DNA from: Candidatus Kapaibacterium sp. | GTDB taxonomy: Bacteria; Bacteroidota; Ignavibacteria; Kapaibacteriales; UBA4661 | Length of the DNA stretch: 32,394 bases | Assembly: GCA_004292595.1 (NCBI GenBank) | Contig: RDXM01000123.1 | Location: 1 to 32,394 of the forward strand | Direction of reading: 5' to 3' | Shown here: in pieces, positions 1 to 9,760 of the stretch | Layout of the letters: each line of letters begins with the position of its first letter | How positions within the stretch are numbered: position 1 is the stretch's first letter | Notes under the pieces: generated by a model | What the model was told of the DNA's origin: nothing | Databases searched by the model: none | The model's input: only the letters and a program-made list of their open reading frames with translations | Program-made: the position numbers and the translations under genes

Positions 1-32
1 TTTTGACTGTATTTTGAATACTTTGATTTGAG

Positions 33-52
33 CAAGGCAGCATGCTGCCTTG
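33..52. repeat. 20-bp perfect palindrome
   Basis: CAAGGCAGCATGCTGCCTTG reads identically on both strands. It lies about 20 bp beyond the stop of the minus-strand nucleotidyltransferase gene. No T-run follows it in the minus direction, so it is not a classical intrinsic terminator. It could be a transcript-end hairpin or a dimer-binding site. Confidence 0.5.
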
Positions 53-72
53 TTTCGGAGAATTGAAACTAT

Positions 73-911
73 TCATTTTACAATCGAAACGGTATGAGAC
101 CACAAAGACCGCGCAAGTGTGATGTTCTTCTCGACGGTGCTTTTGTCCGCAGAAAGAATCGCGTCAATTTGTTGCTGAAGTTCTAAAGGTTTTATACTTG
201 CTTTTTCAAGGATGTCAAGTGCTCGTTTGTCGCCCATTGGGTATATCTCGTTCATTGCAAAGAGCGTTGTTACTATATGCTTGATGGCTCTGGTCAAGCA
301 CCCCATGATATTGTACATATCGTGTTTTGCGGCAGATTGTTCGGCGTACCAAAGCGTAAATTCGGTAGCCCACAATGATTGTTGAATCACGGATTGCTTT
401 AATGCCGGTGGGTAGGTTGCAACTTCTTGTTTGAGTTTTTGAATGATTCCGTGCGGGTCGTACAGAGAGATACAGTGATGTGTTTCTGCTAAAAAAATGA
501 TGGAAGACAAGCCGTAGGGCGGCTGTTGGTCAAAGTTGTTTTCCCAAATCCCTTTTTTTGCATTTTCTATGGTGGCGGTAATTTGTTCGATATTTTTGTA
601 GAGAAAATCTACGTCCGAGTGAGCAGTTTTTATCCATGCACCGCCATTGACCCAAGGACCCCATTCGTAAAAATTTGTAACGGTTGGAGCGGAATCAGAT
701 GGGTATTTTTCCGCAACCCCCTCACGTCTTCAATTGCAAATGGTTCTGCATTGTGATAATAAATTCCCACATCCAAATCCGAAGTAGCCGTAGCATAACC
801 TGTTGCAAATGAACCGCCTAAAACAACCGCCTTTACGTGTGGTAGCACTCGCAGCTCACTGACAATGTGTTCCAACAATGTCTGTTTTTCTCGTGGTAAG
901 TTTGTGTTCAT
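73..911 (-). pseudogene. Nucleotidyltransferase-domain protein, split by a frameshift
   Basis: This is a MNT/DUF4037-like nucleotidyltransferase of about 280 residues read in two frames. The N-terminal half (911 down to about 670) carries the nucleotide-binding motif GGSFATGY, then TSDLDVGIYY with the metal-binding Asp pair. That frame stops at 630-632. The family continuation starting YEWGPWVNGGAW is found one frame over from about 669 and runs to the stop at 73-75. The switch lies at a homopolymer, AAAAA at 669-673 on the plus strand. One extra base there would restore a continuous protein reading LQIFYEWGPW. It may be a real one-base loss or a sequencing/assembly error. The start at 911 was chosen because the family begins shortly before the GGS motif and an AAAAAGG-like ribosome site lies about 8 bp upstream. 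An in-frame TTG at 1055 would add 48 residues with no family match that I recognise. The substrate is unknown. Relatives modify nucleic acids or proteins, or act in toxin-antitoxin pairs, but no HEPN partner is visible here. Confidence 0.8.
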
Positions 912-1237
912 TCGACTTGCCTTTTTGCTATTTGGAGATTGCTTTGATAAGTTTTTCAAAATATACTGCAGGCATTCTGTTTGTGAGTTGCCTCCCATTT
1001 TTCGTAATTCACGAACAGAGACAAGGATTGAATTCAAATTACAACTTGAGTTCAAGGTTTTGATCCCAAATTATTTGTCGTTCATTGTTCATTTCTCGCA
1101 AATACGGCAAAAATTTACCACTGAGTACCGATTTATGATAGGTAATTCTCAATAAATAGTCCTTGAATTCAAGTTAAAAAAAGCCCCGTACACAAGATTT
1201 TATCAAGCATACAGGGCTTTTTCATCTTTCAAATATC
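912..1237. other. Intergenic stretch between nucleotidyltransferase gene and katG
   Basis: I see no gene in these 326 bases. They hold the katG terminator (1176-1222) and repeated short palindromic words: TTGAATTCAA near 1028, CTTGAGTTCAAG near 1045 and CTTGAATTCAAG near 1162. These may be binding sites for a dimeric regulator of the nucleotidyltransferase gene, but this is weak. Confidence 0.4.
1176..1222 (-). terminator. Intrinsic terminator of katG
   Basis: Read on the minus strand, AAAAAGCCCTGTA pairs imperfectly with TACGGGGCTTTTT and is followed by a T-run. It starts about 15 bp past the katG stop. The A-rich flank means it could also work in the plus direction. Confidence 0.75.
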
Positions 1238-3625
<2,388 letters not shown>

Positions 3626-3764
3626 CTATCTTGCCTTTAAGGTTATTTTATAAAAACTGCCCTTCAAAATTCTAAATTCTGTACGTTAGATTCTATCTAG
3701 CTTTCAAGAATTTTTTGTCAAAAGGTGCGTTGTTTCAATAATAACTTTCATTTTTAGCAAATAC

Positions 3765-3802
3765 TGTCCGAAAATGAACACTTTCTGTGCCGTTTGCGAA
3801 CA
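3765..3802 (+). promoter_or_regulatory. Two-box putative enhancer site for the sigma-54 regulator
   Basis: Box 1, TGTCCGAAAATGAACA (3765-3780), fits the inverted repeat TGTYCR-N4-YGRACA. Box 2, GTGCCGTTTGCGAACA (3787-3802), keeps the right half. The same pair occurs at 17723-17760 and 19827-19863. In all three places the start of box 1 is 92 bp upstream of the GG of a TTGGCAC element. It is probably bound by the response regulator encoded at 14912-16321. Confidence 0.7.
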
Positions 3803-3854
3803 TTTTCAAGAAAGAGAATTTCCACAAGAGCGCGTAAACACTCGCTTTGAGGTT

Positions 3855-3872
3855 TTGGCACGAAATTTCTAG
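3855..3872 (+). promoter_or_regulatory. Sigma-54-like promoter of the ABC ATPase gene
   Basis: TTGGCACG matches the -24 consensus well. Ten bases after the GG, the -12 position reads CT instead of GC, so the -12 element is poor. The start codon is about 64 bp downstream. Support comes mainly from the matching modules before the genes at 17901 and 20015. Confidence 0.55.
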
Positions 3873-3933
3873 CTTGCTTCTATCATAAGAAACATTGACA
3901 AACCAATTCCATCATTTTTATCCAATACTTGCT

Positions 3934-4593
3934 ATGATTCAACTTCAAAACATCAATAAGTATTATCAATCTGGCTCCCTGAAAACCTTTGTTCTGCGCA
4001 ATATCAATCTGCACATCAAGCAGGGCGAGTTTGTGTCCATCATGGGACCATCAGGATCAGGTAAATCCACGCTTCTGCACATTTTGGGAATGCTCGACGA
4101 AGCAAGCGAGGGAGAGTACACCTTCGCGGACAAAAACGTGATGAAACTGAGCGAAAAACAACGAACAGAATTGCACAAAGAGCATATCGGTTTTGTGTTC
4201 CAAAGCTACCATCTCATTGACGAACTCACGGTGTATGAAAACATCGAAACGCCGCTTTTGTACCAGAATGTCAAGAAAGATGAGCGCAAAAGTATGGTTG
4301 CAGATATTTTGGATAAATTCAACATTGTTGCGAAAAAAGATTTGTTCCCGCACCAGCTTTCAGGCGGTCAGCAGCAACTTGTTGGCATTGCACGTGCCGT
4401 TATTGCACAATCAAAAATTATTTTTGCCGATGAACCAACAGGAAATTTAAACTCGCAACAAGGCGAAGAAATCATGCAGCTCTTCACAAAATTGAATAGC
4501 GAAGGAACGACAATCGTGCAGGTAACGCACTCGGAACGCAATGCTGAGTATGGAAGCCGCACCATTACTATGCTGGATGGGTGGGTGAAGTAA
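3934..4593 (+). CDS. ABC transporter ATP-binding protein (MacB/LolD type)
   Basis: This cytoplasmic ATPase of an FtsX-permease ABC system hydrolyses ATP to drive export or mechanotransmission. It is 219 residues long with all motifs visible: Walker A GPSGSGKST (38-46), Q-loop Q90 in FVFQSYHLIDELTV, signature LSGGQQQ (142-148), Walker B IIFADE (162-167) and switch His199. There are two deviations. The D-loop reads GNLNS where the family has GNLDS (Asn173 for Asp), and the residue after LSGGQQQ is Leu149 instead of Arg. It is clearly paralogous to the ATPase at 23038, which has the canonical residues. The ATG at 3934 was chosen because the family starts MIxLxNIxKxY; a TTG at 3895 is less likely. 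It has no adjacent permease, but its promoter module matches those of the adaptor (17901) and permease (20015), so it probably serves that efflux system. Confidence 0.92.
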   Translation: MIQLQNINKYYQSGSLKTFVLRNINLHIKQGEFVSIMGPSGSGKSTLLHILGMLDEASEGEYTFADKNVMKLSEKQRTELHKEHIGFVFQSYHLIDELTVYENIETPLLYQNVKKDERKSMVADILDKFNIVAKKDLFPHQLSGGQQQLVGIARAVIAQSKIIFADEPTGNLNSQQGEEIMQLFTKLNSEGTTIVQVTHSERNAEYGSRTITMLDGWVK

Positions 4594-4612
4594 AAGAAAA
4601 AGATAGAAAGTG

Positions 4613-4658
4613 AAAAGTCTGCAAGCCTTATCAGTTAAGGTTTCCAGACTTTTTTATT
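4613..4658 (+). terminator. Intrinsic terminator after the ABC ATPase gene
   Basis: AAGTCTGCAAGCCTTA pairs with TTAAGGTTTCCAGACTT around a short loop, followed by TTTTTATTTTT. A second AT-rich hairpin (ATTTTTAGC / GCTAAAAAA, 4669-4690) follows directly. Confidence 0.8.
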
Positions 4659-4755
4659 TTTAGCCTTTATTTTTAGCCTCAGCTAAAAAATATTTTAGTT
4701 TTTGAAATAGATTCTGTATCTTGTCCATACTTCAATCACAATCAATGACAAAAAC

Positions 4756-6663
4756 ATGAGCATTTCAAACACAAATCCACGTGAAAACAATTCACTTTCC
4801 GACGTTCACCGCAGTGTAGAAATACCGCATGAAACCAAGCGTTGGAAGCGAATCTTTGCATTTTTCGGACCCGCATATTTGGTGAGTGTTGGCTACATGG
4901 ACCCAGGAAATTGGGCAACCGACATCGAAGGTGGCGCGCGCTTTGGCTATGCGCTTGTGTGGGTGCTGCTTATGTCGAATCTTATGGCGGTTCTACTTCA
5001 AACCTTGTCCGCTAGGCTTGGCATCGTGAGCGGGCGCGATTTGGCGCAAGCCTGCCGCGATAACTATCCCGCACCGATTGCCTACGCGCTCTGGTTTCTT
5101 GCCGAAGTGGCGATTGCCGCGTGCGATTTGGCGGAAGTTTTGGGTACAGCAATCGGAATAAATCTGCTGTTTCATATTCCCGTTATTTGGGGCGTAGTCA
5201 TCGCGGGCTTTGATACGATGCTGCTTCTGGCGATTCAAAATCTTGGCGTCCGCAAATTTGAGGCGTTTATCATCGCGCTTGTGGCACTTATTGGCGGGTG
5301 TTTTTTGGTGGAAATGTTCCTTGCAAAGCCAGATGCTGTCGGTATTGCGAAAGGTTTTGTGCCAAGTTTGCCAGAAGGCGCATTGTTTGTGGCGATTGGC
5401 ATTATTGGCGCGACTGTGATGCCGCATAATCTCTACCTCCATTCCGCACTCGTGCAAACACGCGCCTTCGATCGCAGCCCAGAAGGGAAGCGGTCTGCAG
5501 CCAAGCTCAACTTCTTCGATTCTGTTATTGCGCTGAACGCCGCTTTTTTTGTCAATGCTGCAATTCTCATCCTTGCGGCATCCATTTTTTTCAAGAATGG
5601 TGTTGTCGTCAATGAGCTGCAACAGGCTCACCAACTGCTTTCGCCGCTTGTTGGGACAACGCTTGCGGGAACGCTTTTTGCTGTCGCGCTCTTGGCGGCG
5701 GGGCAATCATCCACGCTTACAGGAACGCTTGCGGGGCAGATTATCATGGAAGGTTTTCTGCATTTCAAAATTCGCCCCTTTGTGCGGCGGCTTGTAACCC
5801 GCATGGTTGCTATTGTTCCGGCGGTGTGGGTTTTGTTGACGACGGGCGAGAGCGGCACGTACAGTTTGCTGATTTTAAGCCAAGTTGTCCTCAGCCTTCA
5901 ACTTCCCTTTGCGATTGTCCCGCTCATTCACTTCACCAGCGACAAGCGCATCATGGGCGAGTTTGCGAATAAGGCGTGGGTGCAAGGTTTGGCGTGGTGT
6001 GCAGCTGGAATTATCATTGTGCTGAACGCAAAATTGGTTGCAGAAAAAGCACTCGAGTTGATTGCAACAACCCCGAATGCAGGAATCAAGCTGCTTGTGG
6101 GACTTGGTGCGGTTCTGTGGGCAGTGCTGCTCGGCTATGTGTTGGTAAAACCATTTTTGGATAAACGCTCAAATACGATTGCCCGCGAGCGCAGACGTGA
6201 TGCGGTTTTCACGATGTTACCTGAAGGCGGACGTTTGACCTTGCAAGAACCACATTTTGCAAAAATTGGCGTTACGATTGCCTTCTCGGATAGCGACCGC
6301 AATGTTCTTTGCCACGCCATTCATCTTGCCAAGCAACACGGCGCGGAGCTGTGCCTCTTTCACGTGGTCGAGGGCGTAGGCGGCGTGGTCTATGGCACGG
6401 AGGCGTTTGATTCCGAAGCCCGCGAAGATGCCTTGTATTTAGAACGCCTTGCCGAAGCTCTCCGCAAAGATGGCTTGAAAGCCGCTCCACATCTAGGTTA
6501 TGGCGATGTTCCGAAAGCCATTATCAAACTTGCAAAAGAAACCCAGATTGACGCGCTGGTGATGGGCGGGCATGGACATCGCGGCATTGCTGACTTTATT
6601 TTTGGTGCAACAATCTCTCCTGTGCGGCATGAACTCTCGATTCCGATGCTGATTGTGCGATAA
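4756..6663 (+). CDS. Nramp divalent metal transporter fused to a universal stress protein domain
   Basis: This inner-membrane proton-coupled importer is probably for Mn2+ and/or Fe2+. Residues 30 to about 480 form the Nramp core with its two metal-site motifs: DPGN (49-52, helix 1) and MPHN (222-225, helix 6). The helix-6 Met marks true transition-metal transporters. Residues from about 503 to 635 form a cytoplasmic UspA-like domain ending in GGHGHRG-(x)9-S, which resembles the ATP-binding G-x2-G-x9-G(S/T) loop. Bacterial MntH alone is about 410-450 residues, so the extra length is the Usp domain. The fusion suggests that nucleotide binding regulates metal uptake, which is inference. Manganese import next to katG fits an oxidative-stress theme. 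The start at 4756 is the first ATG in frame. A strong terminator follows. The gene symbol mntH is not given because of the fusion. Confidence 0.93.
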   Translation: MSISNTNPRENNSLSDVHRSVEIPHETKRWKRIFAFFGPAYLVSVGYMDPGNWATDIEGGARFGYALVWVLLMSNLMAVLLQTLSARLGIVSGRDLAQACRDNYPAPIAYALWFLAEVAIAACDLAEVLGTAIGINLLFHIPVIWGVVIAGFDTMLLLAIQNLGVRKFEAFIIALVALIGGCFLVEMFLAKPDAVGIAKGFVPSLPEGALFVAIGIIGATVMPHNLYLHSALVQTRAFDRSPEGKRSAAKLNFFDSVIALNAAFFVNAAILILAASIFFKNGVVVNELQQAHQLLSPLVGTTLAGTLFAVALLAAGQSSTLTGTLAGQIIMEGFLHFKIRPFVRRLVTRMVAIVPAVWVLLTTGESGTYSLLILSQVVLSLQLPFAIVPLIHFTSDKRIMGEFANKAWVQGLAWCAAGIIIVLNAKLVAEKALELIATTPNAGIKLLVGLGAVLWAVLLGYVLVKPFLDKRSNTIARERRRDAVFTMLPEGGRLTLQEPHFAKIGVTIAFSDSDRNVLCHAIHLAKQHGAELCLFHVVEGVGGVVYGTEAFDSEAREDALYLERLAEALRKDGLKAAPHLGYGDVPKAIIKLAKETQIDALVMGGHGHRGIADFIFGATISPVRHELSIPMLIVR

Positions 6664-6681
6664 AAATTTATTGCTCACAAC

Positions 6682-6723
6682 AAGAATGAGGGTCTGACTT
6701 CTTCGTCAGGCTCTCATTCTTTT
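6682..6723 (+). terminator. Intrinsic terminator after the Nramp-Usp gene
   Basis: AAGAATGAG-GGTCTGAC pairs almost perfectly with GTCAGGC-TCTCATTCTT around the loop TTCTTC, followed by TTTT. It begins 19 bp past the stop codon. Confidence 0.9.
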
Positions 6724-7014
6724 AGACAAAGGTTTGTTAAAATTCTGTTAATTCTGCACTCGCCTCATTTTTCCTGCAACTTTTTCCACAAAGCCAAGTA
6801 TATCATAGAAAATCAACGCGCTCATCTTTGGTAAATGCTATTTTATGCGCAAGCATTTGTCAATAGTCTGGGGTTCTGGCAATGTTTTTCGTTGATAGTT
6901 CTACTGTTGATTCTTCAATAATTGCTATCTCAATAGTTTGAAAATGTGATGGTTCATTTTCCCTATCATTTGTTTATCAAATAGTTTTACTTCATTCCAA
7001 TTCGGAGAATTTTT
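6724..7014. other. Upstream region of the outer-membrane receptor gene
   Basis: About 290 AT-rich bases without a gene. They contain a small inverted repeat (AAATGCT ... AGCATTT, 6834-6859) and a ribosome site CGGAG seven bases before the ATG at 7015. No Fur box or sigma-54 site could be called with confidence. Confidence 0.4.
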
Positions 7015-9573
7015 ATGTACCAAGCGACTGCTTCCGCAGTGCGCAGCGTTATTGCTGTGCCGTTTTGTTTCTGCTTGCACTCACTTTGCTTGCTCTCAGC
7101 ACTTGTGTTGATGCCGAGTGCAGCCATATTTGCTCAACAACCTTCATCTCAATCTGCTCAAATTCCACAAGCAAAAGGACCGCAAATCAAAGTAACGGGG
7201 CGGGTTGTAGAAGATGGTTCGCAGAAAGGCTTGAAATCGGCAAGTGTGTATATGAAACATCTTGGCGATGGCTCCATTACTGGTGATTTGGCGGATGCAG
7301 ACGGAAAATTCACCGTCAATAACGCGAAACCCGGACGTTATCACGTTGCAGTGTCGCTTTTGGGCTATGCAAAATTCAAAGATACTATCGAACTTGATGC
7401 CGCAAAGCCGCTCTACGACTTCGGTTCCGTGAGTTTGCCGCTTTCTTCGGCAAAAATGAACGAGGTTTCGGTATCGGGCGAGCGTGAAGTGATGGAGATT
7501 TCTGCGGAAAAGAAAGTCTTCAATGTGTCCAAAGATGCGACCGTTACTGGCGGCACGGCTGTTGATGCGCTGCGCCAAGTCCCAACTGTCGATGTAGATG
7601 TGAACGGCAACGTAAGTGTGCGCGGGAGCAGCAATCTTGTTATTCAAATCAATGGCAAACAAACTGGCTTCGCGGGCAGTGACCGTGCGGCGTTGCTGCA
7701 ACAAATTCCCGCAAATATGATTGAAAAAATCGAAGTCATTTCCAATCCTTCCGCTCGCTACGATGCTGAAGGAATGGGCGGAATCATCAACATTGTTACC
7801 AAAACCGAGATTACATCAAGCTGGAACTTGAATTTTAACGGCGGCGCGGGAACAAATCACAAGTACAATCTTGGGACGGATTTTGGCTACAAAAACGGTC
7901 CACTGGCAGTAACGGCGGGCTATGGCGCACGGTATCATCAGCAATATTTTGGTGGAAACATAGAAAATACGGCAACTTCAGGCATTCGTGATGTGCTGCA
8001 ACAGCGCATTAATGGTCAGTGGGCTGGCTTGGGACACTTTGGGAATTTGAATGCAGATTATTCGCTGACAACCGCAGCAACACTGAACGTAAATGGACAA
8101 GTGCGTTTCAACGACGGCGCAAACACAGAAAATTGGGATTTTATCTACAAAAATGGCGCAAGCAATGAGATTTTCCGCCGTGCCGAGCGTGATAACATCG
8201 TCAAACGCGGTTGGAAAAGCTACGAATTTGGCGCAGGCTACAAACAGCTTTTCACGGGAAAGCAGCACTATCTCGACGTTTCTACGCGCTATTCCAACAA
8301 CGATGCAAGCAGCTACGGCACATTCACGCAGCAAGAATTGGACGTGACTGGAAACCCGCTTCCCTCAAGGGCGAGCGTCGAACATAACAACTTCATCAAC
8401 AATTTCCGCATTTGGACTGTGCAAGCCGATTACGTGCAACCGACAGCAATCGGAAAGCTCGAAACTGGCTTGAAATCTACCTTGCGCATGATTGACAACG
8501 ACACGTATTTGGATTCGCTCAATCGCATTTCTGGTGAAACTGTGCCGAATCGCGGTGCAATCAATCGCTTCAACTTTAGTGACCACGTGCTTGCGGGCTA
8601 CGGAATGCTTTCCACGCGCCTACTCGACCTCAACGTTCAAGCGGGTTTGCGCCTTGAGCATACCTTTGTGAATACCTTGCAGGTGACAAGCGGCGAGCGC
8701 GGCGGTCAGAGCTACACGCATTTGTTCCCGACGGTGCATTTGTCGCGCAAACTGGATTCCTCAAATACCTTGCAAGCCAGCTACAGTCGGCGTATTAACC
8801 GTCCGAACTTTTGGCAACTGAATCCGTTTATTGATTACGCCAACCCCGCAACATTGCGCAAAGGAAATCCGAACTTGCGCCCCGAAACCATTGATGCAGC
8901 CGAGCTTTCCTTTGTTTCTCAAATTGAGAAGCACACCGTTACGGCAACGGGCTATTATCGCCGCACGAGCGATGCCATGCAATTCTTTGCCGACGTAGAT
9001 CCCACCAAACCTGTCGGTGCAAATACCATTCTCACCTTCCGCAATTTTGATGCGATCGTGAATACTGGTTTTGAGTTCGTCTATCGCGGTCAAATCCTGC
9101 CCTTCTGGACAGCGATGGCAAACGTAAACGTTTTCTACAATAGCGTCTCAGGTGGCAGCGAGGTAGATAACATCAGTGCTGGAGCGATTGCGTACAATGT
9201 TCGCGCAAATTCCACCCTCAAAATGCCGTGGGAAGGCGGCAACTTGCAAGTGAACTATATGTACAACGGACCAATCCAATTCGGACAAGGCACAATGCAG
9301 GCGTGGCACGCATTAACGCTCGGTTTCCGCCAAGATTTGAGCAAAGAATGGTCGGTTACACTGAACGTTTCGGACGTGTTCGATACGCAGCGATTTAATA
9401 TGCTCTTGCAAGGTTCGTCGTTCACGGCGAATGTGCAACAAAAGCCTGAAACCCGCATTGCGACGCTGAATGTTAGCTGCCGCTTGGGTGGCATTCAGGG
9501 CGAGCAACCACGCCGCCGCCGCGATAGTGGCGATGCGCCGCAAGATGGCGGTGGTGGTGGATTTGGATTTTAA
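7015..9573 (+). CDS. TonB-dependent receptor, OMP_b-brl_3 type
   Basis: This is an outer-membrane beta-barrel receptor that probably imports an unknown ligand using TonB energy. The 852 residues show in order: a signal peptide (about 1-40, cleavage near FAQ/QP); a carboxypeptidase-regulatory-like beta-sandwich (about 58-142, with DADGKFTVNNAKPGRYHV); a plug domain (about 150-265, with ALRQVPTVDVDVNGNVSVRG and GMGGIINIVTK); and a barrel of the outer membrane beta-barrel family 3 type to the end. It closes with a Phe, as outer-membrane proteins usually do, after a basic stretch and a run of glycines. No SusD-like partner, siderophore gene or extracytoplasmic sigma factor is adjacent, so the substrate is open; the metal-transporter neighbour makes a metal complex one possibility. 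The start has a ribosome site (CGGAG) seven bases upstream. It stands as a single transcription unit between two terminators. Confidence 0.9.
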   Translation: MYQATASAVRSVIAVPFCFCLHSLCLLSALVLMPSAAIFAQQPSSQSAQIPQAKGPQIKVTGRVVEDGSQKGLKSASVYMKHLGDGSITGDLADADGKFTVNNAKPGRYHVAVSLLGYAKFKDTIELDAAKPLYDFGSVSLPLSSAKMNEVSVSGEREVMEISAEKKVFNVSKDATVTGGTAVDALRQVPTVDVDVNGNVSVRGSSNLVIQINGKQTGFAGSDRAALLQQIPANMIEKIEVISNPSARYDAEGMGGIINIVTKTEITSSWNLNFNGGAGTNHKYNLGTDFGYKNGPLAVTAGYGARYHQQYFGGNIENTATSGIRDVLQQRINGQWAGLGHFGNLNADYSLTTAATLNVNGQVRFNDGANTENWDFIYKNGASNEIFRRAERDNIVKRGWKSYEFGAGYKQLFTGKQHYLDVSTRYSNNDASSYGTFTQQELDVTGNPLPSRASVEHNNFINNFRIWTVQADYVQPTAIGKLETGLKSTLRMIDNDTYLDSLNRISGETVPNRGAINRFNFSDHVLAGYGMLSTRLLDLNVQAGLRLEHTFVNTLQVTSGERGGQSYTHLFPTVHLSRKLDSSNTLQASYSRRINRPNFWQLNPFIDYANPATLRKGNPNLRPETIDAAELSFVSQIEKHTVTATGYYRRTSDAMQFFADVDPTKPVGANTILTFRNFDAIVNTGFEFVYRGQILPFWTAMANVNVFYNSVSGGSEVDNISAGAIAYNVRANSTLKMPWEGGNLQVNYMYNGPIQFGQGTMQAWHALTLGFRQDLSKEWSVTLNVSDVFDTQRFNMLLQGSSFTANVQQKPETRIATLNVSCRLGGIQGEQPRRRRDSGDAPQDGGGGGFGF

Positions 9574-9621
9574 CATTTGATGACGATTGATTTTAGGGGA
9601 AACTCATTACAACAACTCTCG

Positions 9622-9656
9622 AAGCCTCACTACATCTTGTGGTGAGGCTTTTTTTG
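9622..9656 (+). terminator. Intrinsic terminator after the receptor gene
   Basis: AAGCCTCAC pairs with GTGAGGCTT and is followed by TTTTTT. Confidence 0.9.
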
Positions 9657-9760
9657 TATTTCATTGTCGGAAAATGTTCCAAATACGGAATAATTCCAGC
9701 TCTTTCCATATATTGTGGTTTGTTTTACGGTGAAAATCTTTGTGCTATGAATGTTGAACT

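Noticed and set aside
4993-5706. Long 237-codon open frame antisense to the Nramp gene
   Set aside because: It is a shadow of the transporter frame with composition unlike a real protein.
6868-6884. TGGCAATGTTTTTCG as a sigma-54 promoter for the receptor gene
   Set aside because: The -24 match is partial, the -12 position is wrong and no enhancer box lies upstream.
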